Shown here: one piece after another, positions 1 through 8,300 of the stretch
Numbering within the stretch: position 1 is the stretch's first letter
How the letters are laid out: every line of letters starts with the position of its first letter
Source of the DNA: Bacteroidota bacterium
Lineage (GTDB): Bacteria; Bacteroidota; Bacteroidia; Sphingobacteriales; Sphingobacteriaceae
Reading direction: 5' to 3'
Assembly: GCA_023450085.1 (NCBI GenBank)
Contig: JAEXHI010000023.1
Coordinates: forward strand, 62,001 to 126,000
DNA: 64,000 nucleotides
Notes under the pieces: generated by a model
Told to the model about the DNA's origin: nothing
Databases searched by the model: none
What the model saw: the letters and a program-made list of their open reading frames with translations, nothing else
Program-made: the position numbers and the translations under genes

Positions 1-779
1 GGTACTCCTAACTCAATTTCGTAAACACCTGGTCTCACTAAGTTACCAGAAGCAGAAATCAATTTAGTTCCTGTACTTCTACCAATACCAATTTTAGCAT
101 ATTCATCGCCACCATCATTGATAATTGGCACTACAGCGGCTATTGATTCTACGTTGTTTACTACTGTTGGACAACCATACAAACCTGCGATAGCGGGAAA
201 TGGTGGTTTAATACGAGGATTACCTCTTTTTCCTTCTAGAGACTCTAAAAGTGCGGTTTCCTCACCACAGATATAAGCACCACCACCTGGTTGAACGTAA
301 AGTTCCAAATCATATCCTGTTCCCAAGATATTTTTACCTAACCAACCTGCGGCTTTTGCTTCCTCAATGGCTCTTTCTAATATCCTGATTTGAGGCATCA
401 TCTCCCCTCTTAAATAGATATAAGAGGTATTTGCGCCCAAAGCATAACTTGAAACAATCATTCCTTCAATTAACGCATGAGGAATGTGTGTCATTAAATA
501 TCTATCCTTAAATGTCCCTGGTTCAGATTCGTCACCGTTACAAACCAAGTAACGAGGCACTCCTTCTGGCTTGGCCAAAAAGCTCCACTTCATTCCCGTA
601 GGAAAACCTGCGCCTCCACGACCTCTCAAACCCGATTTCTTAACTTCTTCAACTACATCATCAGGAGTTAGAGTTTTTAAAGCCTTCTCGACCGCACGGT
701 AACCGCCTTTTTCGCGGTAAACGGCTAGCGTGTTGATGCCAGGCACATTGATATGTTCTAATAATAGTTTACGTCCCAT
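1..779 (-). CDS. nuoF: NADH-quinone oxidoreductase subunit F, partial (C-terminus outside window)
   Basis: This is the 51-kDa complex I subunit that binds FMN and NADH and passes electrons to an Fe-S chain. About 259 N-terminal codons lie in the window. The FMN/NADH-binding segment is visible (GLRGRGGAGFPTGMKW near residue 50, CNGDESEPGTFKDR near residue 80, then GGGAYICGEETAL). The reading frame stays open to base 1, and the N-module cysteines would lie beyond the edge. The ATG overlaps the nuoE stop by one base (TAATG), so the two are translationally coupled. It is the last nuo gene seen here. Confidence is high. Confidence 0.96.
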   Translation of the reverse strand, partial: MGRKLLLEHINVPGINTLAVYREKGGYRAVEKALKTLTPDDVVEEVKKSGLRGRGGAGFPTGMKWSFLAKPEGVPRYLVCNGDESEPGTFKDRYLMTHIPHALIEGMIVSSYALGANTSYIYLRGEMMPQIRILERAIEEAKAAGWLGKNILGTGYDLELYVQPGGGAYICGEETALLESLEGKRGNPRIKPPFPAIAGLYGCPTVVNNVESIAAVVPIINDGGDEYAKIGIGRSTGTKLISASGNLVRPGVYEIELGV

Positions 780-1291
780 TATTTCTTACGTAAATCGTCA
801 ATTAATTGATCTACCGATTGCTCGGTTAAGTTCTCATAGAAAGTATATTCTGGACCAATTTGTAAAACCGGACCAAAACCACAAGCCGCCAAACATTCAA
901 CGCCTCTCCAACTGAATAAACCATCAGCCGTAACTTCACCTTCTTTAACGCCTAACTTTTTCTCGATATGGTCCATAATTTTTTCGGCACCCACTAAGCA
1001 ACAAGGCCCAGTACGGCAAACCTCTAAAACATATTTTCCCTTTGGTTGCAAAAAGTACATGGTATAAAAACTGGCTACTTCATATACTTCGATAGATTGA
1101 ATTTTAAGGTATTCAGCAACTTTATCCATTGCTGGTACACTTGTCCAACCATATTCAGCTTGTACCAAATGTAACAATGGTAGTAAAGCTGATTTTTGCT
1201 TTCCTTCTGGATAACGCTTCACTATTTCATCAAACTTGGCTAACAAAGCTGATGAAAATTCTACAGGCTGTGTTTCTTCTACTTTAAGCAT
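779..1291 (-). CDS. nuoE: NADH-quinone oxidoreductase subunit E
   Basis: This is the 24-kDa complex I subunit, a thioredoxin-fold protein that carries a [2Fe-2S] cluster in the NADH-oxidising module. At 170 aa it has the usual length. The four cluster cysteines are visible as CRTGPC and, about 40 residues later, CLAACG. The N-terminal helical part (RYPEGKQKSALLPLLHLVQ) is typical of the family. Its start overlaps the end of nuoD by 8 bp, and its stop shares a base with the nuoF ATG. Confidence is high. Confidence 0.96.
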   Translation of the reverse strand: MLKVEETQPVEFSSALLAKFDEIVKRYPEGKQKSALLPLLHLVQAEYGWTSVPAMDKVAEYLKIQSIEVYEVASFYTMYFLQPKGKYVLEVCRTGPCCLVGAEKIMDHIEKKLGVKEGEVTADGLFSWRGVECLAACGFGPVLQIGPEYTFYENLTEQSVDQLIDDLRKK

Positions 1292-2498
1292 CTAATTCTC
1301 CTGCAATAATGTTCATACTACTCATGTTAATAATGGCATCAGACAACAACATGCCTTCGCTCATTTTCGCATACATTTGGTAGTTTATAAAACTTGGTCT
1401 TCTAAAGTGCAAACGATAAGGGCTTCTACCGCCATCATTGATCAAATAAAAACCAAGCTCTCCATTTCCACCTTCTACTGCGTGGTAAACTTCAGCTTTA
1501 GGGGCATCAATTTCTCCCATCACAATTTTAAAGTGATAAATCAATGCTTCCATATTGTTGTACACTTGTTCTTTTCCTGGCAAGTAAAAATCAGGAACAT
1601 CAGCATGGAAAATGCCTTTAGGTTCCGATTTCAATTTCTCTAATGCCTGCTCAATGATGCGTACACTTTGCCACATTTCCTCATTACGCACCAAATACCT
1701 ATCAAAAATATCTCCGCTAGTTCCTACTGGAATTTCGAAATCAAAATCTTGATAAGATGAATAAGGCTCGCTTACACGAACATCGTAATCAATACCTGCT
1801 GCACGCAACAAAGGACCAGTCCAGCTGTAGCTTAAGGCAGTATCCGCAGTTACTTCGGCCACACCTTTGGTACGGTCAATAAAAATACGGTTACGATTAA
1901 GTAGGCTTTCGAATTCTTTTAAGGCTGCAGGAAACTCTTTTAGGAATTTATTGATTTTTGCAAATGCTACCTCATTAAAATCTCTTTCCAATCCGCCTAT
2001 ACGTCCAATATTGGTTGTTAAACGAGCACCACATATTTCTTCAAAAATCTCGTAGATATGTTCTCTGTACTGGAAAAGATAAAGGAAAGTGGTAGTTGCA
2101 CCAGTATCCTGAGCTATAATGGTATTGCAGATGATATGATCGGCAATACGTGAAAGTTCCATGATAATTACCCTCAAATAGTCCACCCTTTTTGGGATTT
2201 GGATATTCAAGAGTTTTTCTACTGTCATGTGCCAGCCCATGTTGTTAATAGGCGACGAACAGTAGTTCAAGCGATCGGTTAGTGGCGTAATTTGATAAAA
2301 AGGACGGTGTTCCGCAATTTTCTCAAAAGCCCTATGGATATACCCAATGGTAGAAACTCCACTTACTATACGCTCTCCATCCATTTGCAGCACGTTTTGG
2401 AAAACACCGTGCGTAGCTGGGTGAGTAGGTCCTAAATTTAGGGTTACCAACTCACTTTGAGGATCGTTATCTGTATATACTGGTTGATTGTGACTCAT
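1284..2498 (-). CDS. nuoD: NADH-quinone oxidoreductase subunit D
   Basis: This is the 49-kDa complex I subunit of the quinone-binding connecting module, related to the large subunit of NiFe hydrogenases. The diagnostic LGPTHPATHGV lies near residue 22, and the family blocks GYIHRAFEK and NRIFIDRTKG follow. The C-terminus (SEGMLLSDAIINMSSMN...GELD) is also typical. It is 404 aa long and separate from nuoC rather than fused. There are 2 bp between the nuoC stop and its ATG. It belongs to the nuoABCDEF transcript. Confidence 0.97.
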   Translation of the reverse strand: MSHNQPVYTDNDPQSELVTLNLGPTHPATHGVFQNVLQMDGERIVSGVSTIGYIHRAFEKIAEHRPFYQITPLTDRLNYCSSPINNMGWHMTVEKLLNIQIPKRVDYLRVIIMELSRIADHIICNTIIAQDTGATTTFLYLFQYREHIYEIFEEICGARLTTNIGRIGGLERDFNEVAFAKINKFLKEFPAALKEFESLLNRNRIFIDRTKGVAEVTADTALSYSWTGPLLRAAGIDYDVRVSEPYSSYQDFDFEIPVGTSGDIFDRYLVRNEEMWQSVRIIEQALEKLKSEPKGIFHADVPDFYLPGKEQVYNNMEALIYHFKIVMGEIDAPKAEVYHAVEGGNGELGFYLINDGGRSPYRLHFRRPSFINYQMYAKMSEGMLLSDAIINMSSMNIIAGELDA

Positions 2499-2500
2499 AA

Positions 2501-3001
2501 CTATCTACCAAAAAATTCGTCTTTTTTATCTACCCTGTTAGGGTCTTCCAATGGATATTGTTTAAGCATTGGGTGTACAGTCATCTCGTCCACGTTCAAA
2601 ATCCTTCTCAAATCAGGATGTCCTTCGAACTTTATCCCAAAAAAATCATAAGTTTCTCTTTCCATCCAGTTGGCGCCATTCCACAAAACAGTGGCACTGG
2701 CAATTTTCGGATCTTTTTCGTTCAAGAAAACTTTCAACCTGGCCCTAATACCACTTACCATGCTATGCACGTGATAAACCACAGCAATATGCTCTTTTTC
2801 TGGATAATGTACCGCAGTAATATCCGTAAGGAAATTGAAATTGATTCGGCCGTTTTCTTTTAGGAAAGACAGCACTTCAATCACTTTATCCTTAGTGGTG
2901 GAAAAGGTCAACAAGCCATAAGGCTCGGAAACATCAAAAAGCTGCTCGCCAAATTTTTCACCCAGCAGATCAACTAATTCAGTATTTGTTGCTTTAGCCA
3001 T
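2501..3001 (-). CDS. nuoC: NADH-quinone oxidoreductase subunit C
   Basis: This is the 30-kDa complex I subunit of the peripheral connecting module. The family signature is visible toward the C-terminus: NWMERETYDFFGIKFEGHP, followed by LRRILN and the YPLEDP segment. At 166 aa it is a stand-alone NuoC without a NuoD fusion. Its ATG overlaps the nuoB stop as TAATG, so coupled translation is likely. Confidence is high. Confidence 0.96.
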   Translation of the reverse strand: MAKATNTELVDLLGEKFGEQLFDVSEPYGLLTFSTTKDKVIEVLSFLKENGRINFNFLTDITAVHYPEKEHIAVVYHVHSMVSGIRARLKVFLNEKDPKIASATVLWNGANWMERETYDFFGIKFEGHPDLRRILNVDEMTVHPMLKQYPLEDPNRVDKKDEFFGR

Positions 3002-3543
3002 TATTGTATTCCGTAACTCGCTAACAGTTCTTTATATTCAGGAGAATGTCTTCTTCTGCCCGATTCATTTTTTACTAAATCTTGGATGCGTTGGAAGCCA
3101 TCTAAAATAGCTTCTGGTCTTGGAGGACATCCTGGCACGTAAACGTCCACGGGAATAATCTCATCAATACCCTGCAATACCGAATAAGTATCAAAGATCC
3201 CTCCGCTTGAAGCGCAGGCACCAACAGCCATTACCCAACGAGGCTCGGCCATTTGAAGATAAACTTGTTTCAATACTGGCCCCATTTTTTTGGCGATGGT
3301 GCCCATTACCATTAAAACGTCTGCTTGACGAGGTGAGAAACTTAATCTTTCGGAACCAAAACGTCCAAAATCATAATGCGAACCCATGGTTGCCATAAAC
3401 TCGATACCACAGCAAGAAGTTGCGAAAGGTAAAGGCCACAACGAATGTGAACGGGCCAAGCCAATTGCCTTGTCTAGAGAAGTAGCGAAAAAGCCATTCC
3501 CTTCTATGCCTGGAGGCGCCTCAACTATTTTGATTTCACTCAT
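3001..3543 (-). CDS. nuoB: NADH-quinone oxidoreductase subunit B
   Basis: NuoB carries the terminal [4Fe-4S] cluster N2 that reduces quinone. The consecutive cysteines of N2 are seen in ATSCCGIEFMA, with the later ligands in VGACASSGG and VPGCPPRPE. I chose the ATG at 3543, which gives MSEIKIVEAPPG and 180 aa, because family members start there. The frame remains open for 33 more codons upstream, but that stretch is hydrophobic and lies in the nuoA-nuoB gap, so I read it as non-coding. The 3' end overlaps nuoC by one base. Confidence 0.95.
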   Translation of the reverse strand: MSEIKIVEAPPGIEGNGFFATSLDKAIGLARSHSLWPLPFATSCCGIEFMATMGSHYDFGRFGSERLSFSPRQADVLMVMGTIAKKMGPVLKQVYLQMAEPRWVMAVGACASSGGIFDTYSVLQGIDEIIPVDVYVPGCPPRPEAILDGFQRIQDLVKNESGRRRHSPEYKELLASYGIQ

Positions 3544-3666
3544 GTTTATAAACAAAAAAGCTTGTCCAATTATAACAAGGACAAGCAGCAAATTTACAAC
3601 ATTTAGTAGGATTTGGACGGCATCATCATCATTTAGAAACAATCTAAATAATTTGAATGCAGGCTT

Positions 3667-4038
3667 CTAATGCCAATCTAATGCTCTCTTTTTCAAGATA
3701 TAGATAAAGCCTAATAAAAGCGTACCCATAAAGACAAACATCTCTATTACTCCATTCCAGCCTAACTCTCTAAAGTTAACGGCCCAAGGATACATGAAAA
3801 TCACCTCCACATCAAATAGCACAAACAAAATGGCTACCAAAAAGTACTTGATAGAAAAGGGTTGACGAGCATTACCGATCACTTTAATACCCGATTCGAA
3901 GGTGGTTAACTTATCGCTAGTTTTTCTTTTAGGTCCTAAAAGATGTGTAGCGAACAAGGTTACTACCACAAAACCTAAAGCTACAATTACCTGAAATATA
4001 ATAGGGATGAAATCTTGAGCTGTACTTTGTGCTTGCAT
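3667..4038 (-). CDS. nuoA: NADH-quinone oxidoreductase subunit A
   Basis: This is a small membrane subunit of complex I, 123 aa, with three predicted transmembrane helices: near residues 13-33, around the conserved YFLVAILFVLFDVEVIFMYPWA block at 64-85, and near 95-112. It is the first gene of the nuo operon. A good Bacteroidota-type promoter lies 20-50 bp upstream. A gap of 123 bp separates it from the chosen nuoB start, unlike the tight packing of the rest of the operon. Confidence 0.95.
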   Translation of the reverse strand: MQAQSTAQDFIPIIFQVIVALGFVVVTLFATHLLGPKRKTSDKLTTFESGIKVIGNARQPFSIKYFLVAILFVLFDVEVIFMYPWAVNFRELGWNGVIEMFVFMGTLLLGFIYILKKRALDWH

Positions 4039-4057
4039 AACAATAATGATTTGGTGG

Positions 4058-4088
4058 CAAAATTAAAATAAAAAGGCAGGATTACAAA
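4058..4088 (-). promoter_or_regulatory. Predicted promoter of the nuo operon
   Basis: Read on the minus strand, TTTG is followed by 19 bases and then TAATTTTG. This matches the Bacteroidota sigma consensus (TTTG, 19-21 bp, TAnnTTTG), and the -7 box ends about 20 bp before the nuoA ATG. The -33 TTTG falls inside the loop of the terminator hairpin of the preceding peptide gene, so the two signals are interlocked. Confidence 0.65.
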
Positions 4089-4105
4089 CCCTGCCTTTTT
4101 ATTTT
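4068..4105 (-). terminator. Terminator hairpin after the peptide gene (4116-4343)
   Basis: The stem AAAAAGGCAGG pairs with CCTGCCTTTTT around a short loop, with a T-run on either strand. It follows the 4116 stop by about 15 bp. One arm-to-arm 21-mer (4075-4095) recurs in inverted orientation at 5292-5312 with a single mismatch. Confidence 0.8.
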
Positions 4106-4115
4106 ACGCCTAGTT

Positions 4116-4343
4116 TTAGACATCAATAAATGTCCCCCCGCAAAAAGAAGGTGTTACATCTCCATTTGGCAAAGTAAGATAAGAATGTCTTTGGCACTTA
4201 AAGCCCATTCCATTCGGATTCGATTCATCTGGACAGCATTCTTCTGAAGAGCCGCAGTCATTATCACTTCTACAGCCCGTTGAGCTTATCGAATTTCCTC
4301 CGCCAAACACTTTTCTCATTTGTTCTCTAGATAATTTTTCCAT
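4116..4343 (-). CDS. Double-glycine-leader, six-cysteine secreted peptide precursor
   Basis: This is a 75-aa precursor. The leader MEKLSREQMRKVFGG ends in a Gly-Gly site of the kind cut by C39-peptidase ABC exporters and seen on Bacteroidota bacteriocin-like peptides. The rest is a hydrophilic core with cysteines at 24, 30, 36, 37, 50 and 68, that is C-x5-C-x5-CC-x12-C-x17-C. The C-C-CC-C-C order is that of inhibitor cystine knots. No exporter or modifying enzyme is visible nearby. The leader class is seen in the sequence; knottin folding and any antimicrobial or signalling role are inference. Confidence 0.7.
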   Translation of the reverse strand: MEKLSREQMRKVFGGGNSISSTGCRSDNDCGSSEECCPDESNPNGMGFKCQRHSYLTLPNGDVTPSFCGGTFIDV

Positions 4344-4522
4344 AAATTATTTGCTTATTAAAAAACACTGAATATCAACTACTAAACTATTGTTTGGTTT
4401 CTTAGACCGATCATTGAAAACAAAGACGATAGAAAATCAATCGATAATGTTTAATACTCTTAAAATCTAAATTTGATGAGAAACCTAATTCAAAAGAAGT
4501 AGCATATCATATTAATTTTACA

Positions 4523-4747
4523 TTATGATTGAGAACAAAGCCCTGGAGTATTACCATTTTGTCCCTTACATACTAGGCCTTCGCAACAAACCTCTTCAGT
4601 AATTGTCGAACACAAACCTCTTGAACACCCACCACCCTCATCTTCAAACTTTAGGTCATTAAATGTTCCACCTAGCACATTTTTTAATTGTACTCTCGTT
4701 AGCATTTCACCTTGACTAAAGGCGTTGGATAATTGCATTTTTCTCAT
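4523..4747 (-). CDS. Double-glycine-leader, six-cysteine peptide precursor, second paralogue
   Basis: This 74-aa precursor has a longer leader than its neighbour, ending LTRVQLKNVLGG at residues 16-27. The core holds six cysteines at 41, 46, 54, 55, 60 and 71: C-x4-C-x7-CC-x4-C-x10-C. The order again matches a cystine knot, but the spacing and sequence differ from the 4116 peptide. It could be a diverged duplicate or a different product using the same exporter. It lies 179 bp upstream of that gene on the same strand. It has no clear terminator of its own, so co-transcription is possible. Confidence 0.7.
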   Translation of the reverse strand: MRKMQLSNAFSQGEMLTRVQLKNVLGGTFNDLKFEDEGGGCSRGLCSTITEEVCCEGLVCKGQNGNTPGLCSQS

Positions 4748-4903
4748 TTGATTTAGATTAAGTTTAAAGTATTTGAAAGTGAATGTTCACTCCTAGTTAT
4801 TCTAATTTAAGACTATAGAGGCACTAAACCCTGCATTTTACGCATAAGATTATGCACGAACCTTAGCTAATAATCACTATTTTAGTTATTAAACCCGTTG
4901 ACT

Positions 4904-5287
4904 ATGCTTTCAAGCTTTTTAAAAAAAGGGAAGTTAAACCGTGATGAGCTAAAAAACATTAGTTTAGGCGATGAAATTCGTAAATACAGGAATGAGCGAT
5001 GTTATTCCCAAGAGTATTTGGCCAGTCAGCTTGGTATTACACAAAGTACTTACCAAAGAATAGAGTCTGGATCAATTAATATCACAACCAACAGATTGGA
5101 ACAGATTGCAAACATCTTAAGCCTACCGCTTAACGCTTTTATGAAAGAGAATGAAAATTTGAATGGGGAGTTTTTTCTTATCGCGAAAAAAGAATTAGAT
5201 AATTTAAATCAAATCATTCTATCTCAAAAAGAAAAAATTGACCAACTAGAAAAACTCTTGGTCATGAAAAAAGATTCATACAAATGA
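4904..5287 (+). CDS. XRE-family HTH regulator with C-terminal coiled coil
   Basis: This is a 127-aa protein when started at the ATG at 4904; a TTG two codons earlier is less likely. Residues about 22-80 form a Cro/C1-type helix-turn-helix (QEYLASQLGITQSTYQRIESG). The C-terminal 35 residues form a short coiled coil (LIAKKELDNLNQIILSQKEK). The N-terminal stretch KGKLNRDELKNISLG resembles the double-glycine leaders of the two divergent peptide genes. It probably regulates the peptide pair. It ends at a bidirectional terminator shared with the TPR gene. Confidence 0.8.
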   Translation: MLSSFLKKGKLNRDELKNISLGDEIRKYRNERCYSQEYLASQLGITQSTYQRIESGSINITTNRLEQIANILSLPLNAFMKENENLNGEFFLIAKKELDNLNQIILSQKEKIDQLEKLLVMKKDSYK

Positions 5288-5316
5288 AAAAGGCAGGGTT
5301 TGTAACCCTGCCTTTC
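5287..5316. terminator. Bidirectional terminator between regulator and TPR gene
   Basis: AAAGGCAGGGTT and AACCCTGCCTTT pair around a 3-base loop. It lies between the convergent genes ending at 5287 and 5335. It is a one-mismatch inverted copy of the hairpin at 4075-4095. Confidence 0.8.
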
Positions 5317-5334
5317 CACTTATGACATTAAAAA

Positions 5335-7050
5335 TTACTTTTTAATTGGTGCTTTTTTAGCTGGCGTAGCTGGTCCTGCTAAAAATTTCAAGTTGTCTAT
5401 TGCTAGTGCATTCTGAGGGTCAATAGCTAAAGTTTTGTTGAAATACTCTTTAGCTTTTTCTTTATCTGTTGCAGCAGTAATAGCGCCTAAGTAGTTATAA
5501 GCATCAACCAAACCTCTTTGATTTTGAGGGGTAGTTGCTTTTTCTGGCTTGTCAACAGTAACCATTTGAATGTATTTCTCAAAGTGAGGAATTGCAAGAC
5601 CTTTAGGTTCCTTTGGATCATCTAACAATTTATAGGTACGAGCTCTATATAATTGTGCTGATTCGTATTCTGGAGCTAATTCTAATAACCTCACAAATGA
5701 CGAGTCTGCTGCTTTCAAAAGGGCCATATCCGTTCCTTTAGAGCTTACGTAGTTAGAAGTTCCTAAATAGAAGTAAGCCATTGCCAAAGAAGGATTTTTT
5801 GAGTTAACCTTCACTACTTTGTTATAAACTTTCGCAGCTTTAGGGAAGTTTTTATCGTTAAAATACTTCAAACCAATGTTGGCTAGCTCTTCAACTTTAG
5901 TTGAGTCAAGTTCTACACCTTTAGTAACGTTAATTACTGCGAGGCTATCTTGGCCAGTTGCTAACTGAGCTTTTCCTAAATACAAGTAGTCAGAACCGAT
6001 TACACGAGAAGCATCTTGTGTTCTGCCAAAAAGCTCGTTCATATACTTAAGACCTTGCTCGAAGTTTTTATTTTCAATTGCTGAATAACCTCTCATCCTA
6101 GCTACAATAAAGTTTTTAGGATCCTTTGGATCAGGTGCATTTAAAGTTGCTACCTCTTTTTCCAATGTTGCAAAGTCACTTGCATAAAATAAGAACTGTG
6201 CATAACGCAAGCGAGAATCGAAAGATTTATCCGTTAAATCTAAATACTTTCTCATGTTCTCCAAAGACTCAGCTTTTTTTGCTGCACCATTTTTTGGATC
6301 TGCAAATGACCACTGATTTTGAGTTTCTGCAAGCTCTCTGTAAGCAGGTCCATAATTAGGATCAGCGGCAATTACTTTTTTGATTTCCGCTTCTGCTTCA
6401 GGGAAAGCAAATGCATCTTTGTACATTTTACCAATCTGAACGTTAGCTCTGTACAAATTAGGGTTAATATCCAAAGCTCTCAAATACTGAGGATAAGCCT
6501 CAGTATTCTTTCTTTGCATTGCATAAAAATCTGCTAAAGCCAAGAAAGTCTCAGGATCTTTATCTTTAGCGTCAAGCTCATCTGCTTTTTGCAAATTAGG
6601 CAACGCTAGTGCATAGTCTACATTTTTTTTCTCTACTTGATCAATGTATGCTCTACCTATCGCTAAATAAGTAGCATAGTCTTTAGCTTTTAAGCTTATC
6701 GCTTTATCAAAGTTGGTTTTTGCATTGGTTGCATTACCTTGTGATAAATCTGCTTGACCTAAACCTACAAAGTTCAACGCATTTTTTGGATCAGCAGTTG
6801 TTCCATTAGTAAATGCTGCTCTAGCAGAGTCAAGATTATCCGTCAATAAATATACTTTTCCTAAGTTAAAGTAGTTATCTCCTTCTTTAGGCTGATTTGC
6901 CACCAAAGTTTTAAGCATTGATGTCGCCTTCTGATATTGCTCAGCATCGATAGCTTTTTTAGCATCAGCTAAGCTTTGAGCAAATGAGGCAGTGCTACCC
7001 ATCAATAATAAGCCTGTGGCCAAGGCTATGTTCTTCTTAATCATTTTCAT
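5335..7050 (-). CDS. Secreted tetratricopeptide-repeat protein
   Basis: The protein starts with a signal peptide (IALATGLLLMGSTASFAQ) followed by about ten TPR-like helical pairs up to residue 560 and a short basic tail (PAKKAPIKK). TPR solenoids mediate protein-protein contacts, here presumably in the periplasm. Several ATGs lie close together (7059, 7050, 7044). A GGAG stretch in the first of these codons suits the later starts. It follows the PstS-like gene after 76 bp on the same strand and is probably the end of the exbB-tonB operon. The exact role is unknown. Confidence 0.85.
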   Translation of the reverse strand: MKMIKKNIALATGLLLMGSTASFAQSLADAKKAIDAEQYQKATSMLKTLVANQPKEGDNYFNLGKVYLLTDNLDSARAAFTNGTTADPKNALNFVGLGQADLSQGNATNAKTNFDKAISLKAKDYATYLAIGRAYIDQVEKKNVDYALALPNLQKADELDAKDKDPETFLALADFYAMQRKNTEAYPQYLRALDINPNLYRANVQIGKMYKDAFAFPEAEAEIKKVIAADPNYGPAYRELAETQNQWSFADPKNGAAKKAESLENMRKYLDLTDKSFDSRLRYAQFLFYASDFATLEKEVATLNAPDPKDPKNFIVARMRGYSAIENKNFEQGLKYMNELFGRTQDASRVIGSDYLYLGKAQLATGQDSLAVINVTKGVELDSTKVEELANIGLKYFNDKNFPKAAKVYNKVVKVNSKNPSLAMAYFYLGTSNYVSSKGTDMALLKAADSSFVRLLELAPEYESAQLYRARTYKLLDDPKEPKGLAIPHFEKYIQMVTVDKPEKATTPQNQRGLVDAYNYLGAITAATDKEKAKEYFNKTLAIDPQNALAIDNLKFLAGPATPAKKAPIKK

Positions 7051-7134
7051 TGTCTCCATTTGTTAAAATTAGAAATAACTGTTAACTGCTTATATATACA
7101 GTATGCTCTATTTCTCTAAATTGATTAAAATAAA

Positions 7135-8058
7135 TTATTTTTTGTTACTAGTTTTAAAGTTAAATTCTCTTTCTGCTACCTTATGAGGTCCTAGACCCGA
7201 TTTCAGTACGATGAGCTGCCCGCGAGGGCTTGCTAACCAAGTTGCAAAACCCGTGCCTAAACCATTTGTACCTTCTGCATTGATGACGTAAACATTTCTT
7301 AAAAAAGGGTATTTCCCATTGATCAAGTTCTCCTGTGTAGGCTTGTAATACGCATCTGACCCGTTTTTACCCGCAATATTTTTAACACCTAACGTTTTAA
7401 CACCTGATAAAAAGGGTGATGAAACTTTAACATCTTTTAACAACCAATTGACGCCAATTACCCCAATGTAGCCCTTGTTTTCTGCCACATATTTAATCAC
7501 ATCATTAGTTGTTTTAAGCGTGTAAACACCTTCTTTGGGCAATTGTGTTATTCCTGCAGAGTCTATAAAGTATCTAATGGTACTTGAGTAGGCATTATCA
7601 AAAACCAATTTCTTCCCTGTTTTTGAGGTTCCTCTCATGATATCATAAGCCTGCTCGGCGGTAATCGTACTATCTACTTCATTCTTGTTTACAATTAATG
7701 CTAAACCATCAATGGCAAATCTATCGGTATAGATACGACTTTGTTTTTGCTTATAAAAATTATCCTCGCCAGGTTTTAGCATTCTAGAAAGCACCAACAT
7801 CTTCACTTCTCCCTTTCTAAACCTCGGCATAATTTCATTCTCATTTCCCGCAATAACATTTACCGTTGTTGAAGGATAATCAGACTTAAAAACGGCTATT
7901 TGGTCATCTAGGATTTGAGCATACGTCTCATCAACTAATATCGTTGTCTTTCCAGAAGTCCGCGACTCGCTAACTGTTTCTTTGTTTGTTTTTCTTCTAC
8001 ACGAAATACAGGCAAATGTAAAGAGTAGTGCGAGCGTCAAAACCGATGCTTTTCTCAT
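7135..8058 (-). CDS. PstS-like phosphate-binding-type lipoprotein
   Basis: The 307-aa protein begins with a lipoprotein signal ending ...FACISC, so it is probably anchored by Cys20. The body is a type II periplasmic binding fold like PstS (FAIDGLALIVNKNEVD, then the TAEQAYDIMRG block). No pstC, pstA or pstB lies nearby. It is embedded in a TonB-ExbB-ExbD operon, a recurrent Bacteroidota arrangement. Its ATG overlaps the stop of the 8055 gene (ATGA). Ligand and partner are not shown by the sequence; it may serve TonB-energised uptake. Confidence 0.85.
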   Translation of the reverse strand: MRKASVLTLALLFTFACISCRRKTNKETVSESRTSGKTTILVDETYAQILDDQIAVFKSDYPSTTVNVIAGNENEIMPRFRKGEVKMLVLSRMLKPGEDNFYKQKQSRIYTDRFAIDGLALIVNKNEVDSTITAEQAYDIMRGTSKTGKKLVFDNAYSSTIRYFIDSAGITQLPKEGVYTLKTTNDVIKYVAENKGYIGVIGVNWLLKDVKVSSPFLSGVKTLGVKNIAGKNGSDAYYKPTQENLINGKYPFLRNVYVINAEGTNGLGTGFATWLASPRGQLIVLKSGLGPHKVAEREFNFKTSNKK

Positions 8059-8294
8059 TCTGTTCTGTTGTCTCTAATTATTCTAAAAAATCTAATCGTT
8101 GCGTAAATGATCAACACTATGCCGAAGGCTATACGATATTTTTGGGGAAATCTTTGAGGGTCTAAATTCAGAAGTTCACCCCAAAACATCACCACTACGG
8201 CCAATGCACAAAAGATGAAAATCATCGCAACCCCTAAAATAAACAGAAATCGCTGTTGAGGCGATTTCTGTTTGAAAGTATTTGAATTAAACAT
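8055..8294 (-). CDS. Small two-helix membrane protein
   Basis: The 79-aa protein has two hydrophobic segments (about residues 16-38 and 55-68) and charged ends. It sits between tonB and the PstS-like gene, overlapping the latter by 4 bp, and 6 bp after tonB. I recognise no family beyond conserved membrane proteins at this position in Bacteroidota Ton operons. A helper role for the TonB system is inferred from context only. Confidence 0.75.
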   Translation of the reverse strand: MFNSNTFKQKSPQQRFLFILGVAMIFIFCALAVVVMFWGELLNLDPQRFPQKYRIAFGIVLIIYATIRFFRIIRDNRTE

Positions 8295-8300
8295 GCTTAA

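Noticed and set aside
3544..3642. 33-codon N-terminal extension of NuoB
   Set aside because: The frame is open but hydrophobic and unlike NuoB family starts. The ATG at 3543 gives the standard N-terminus.
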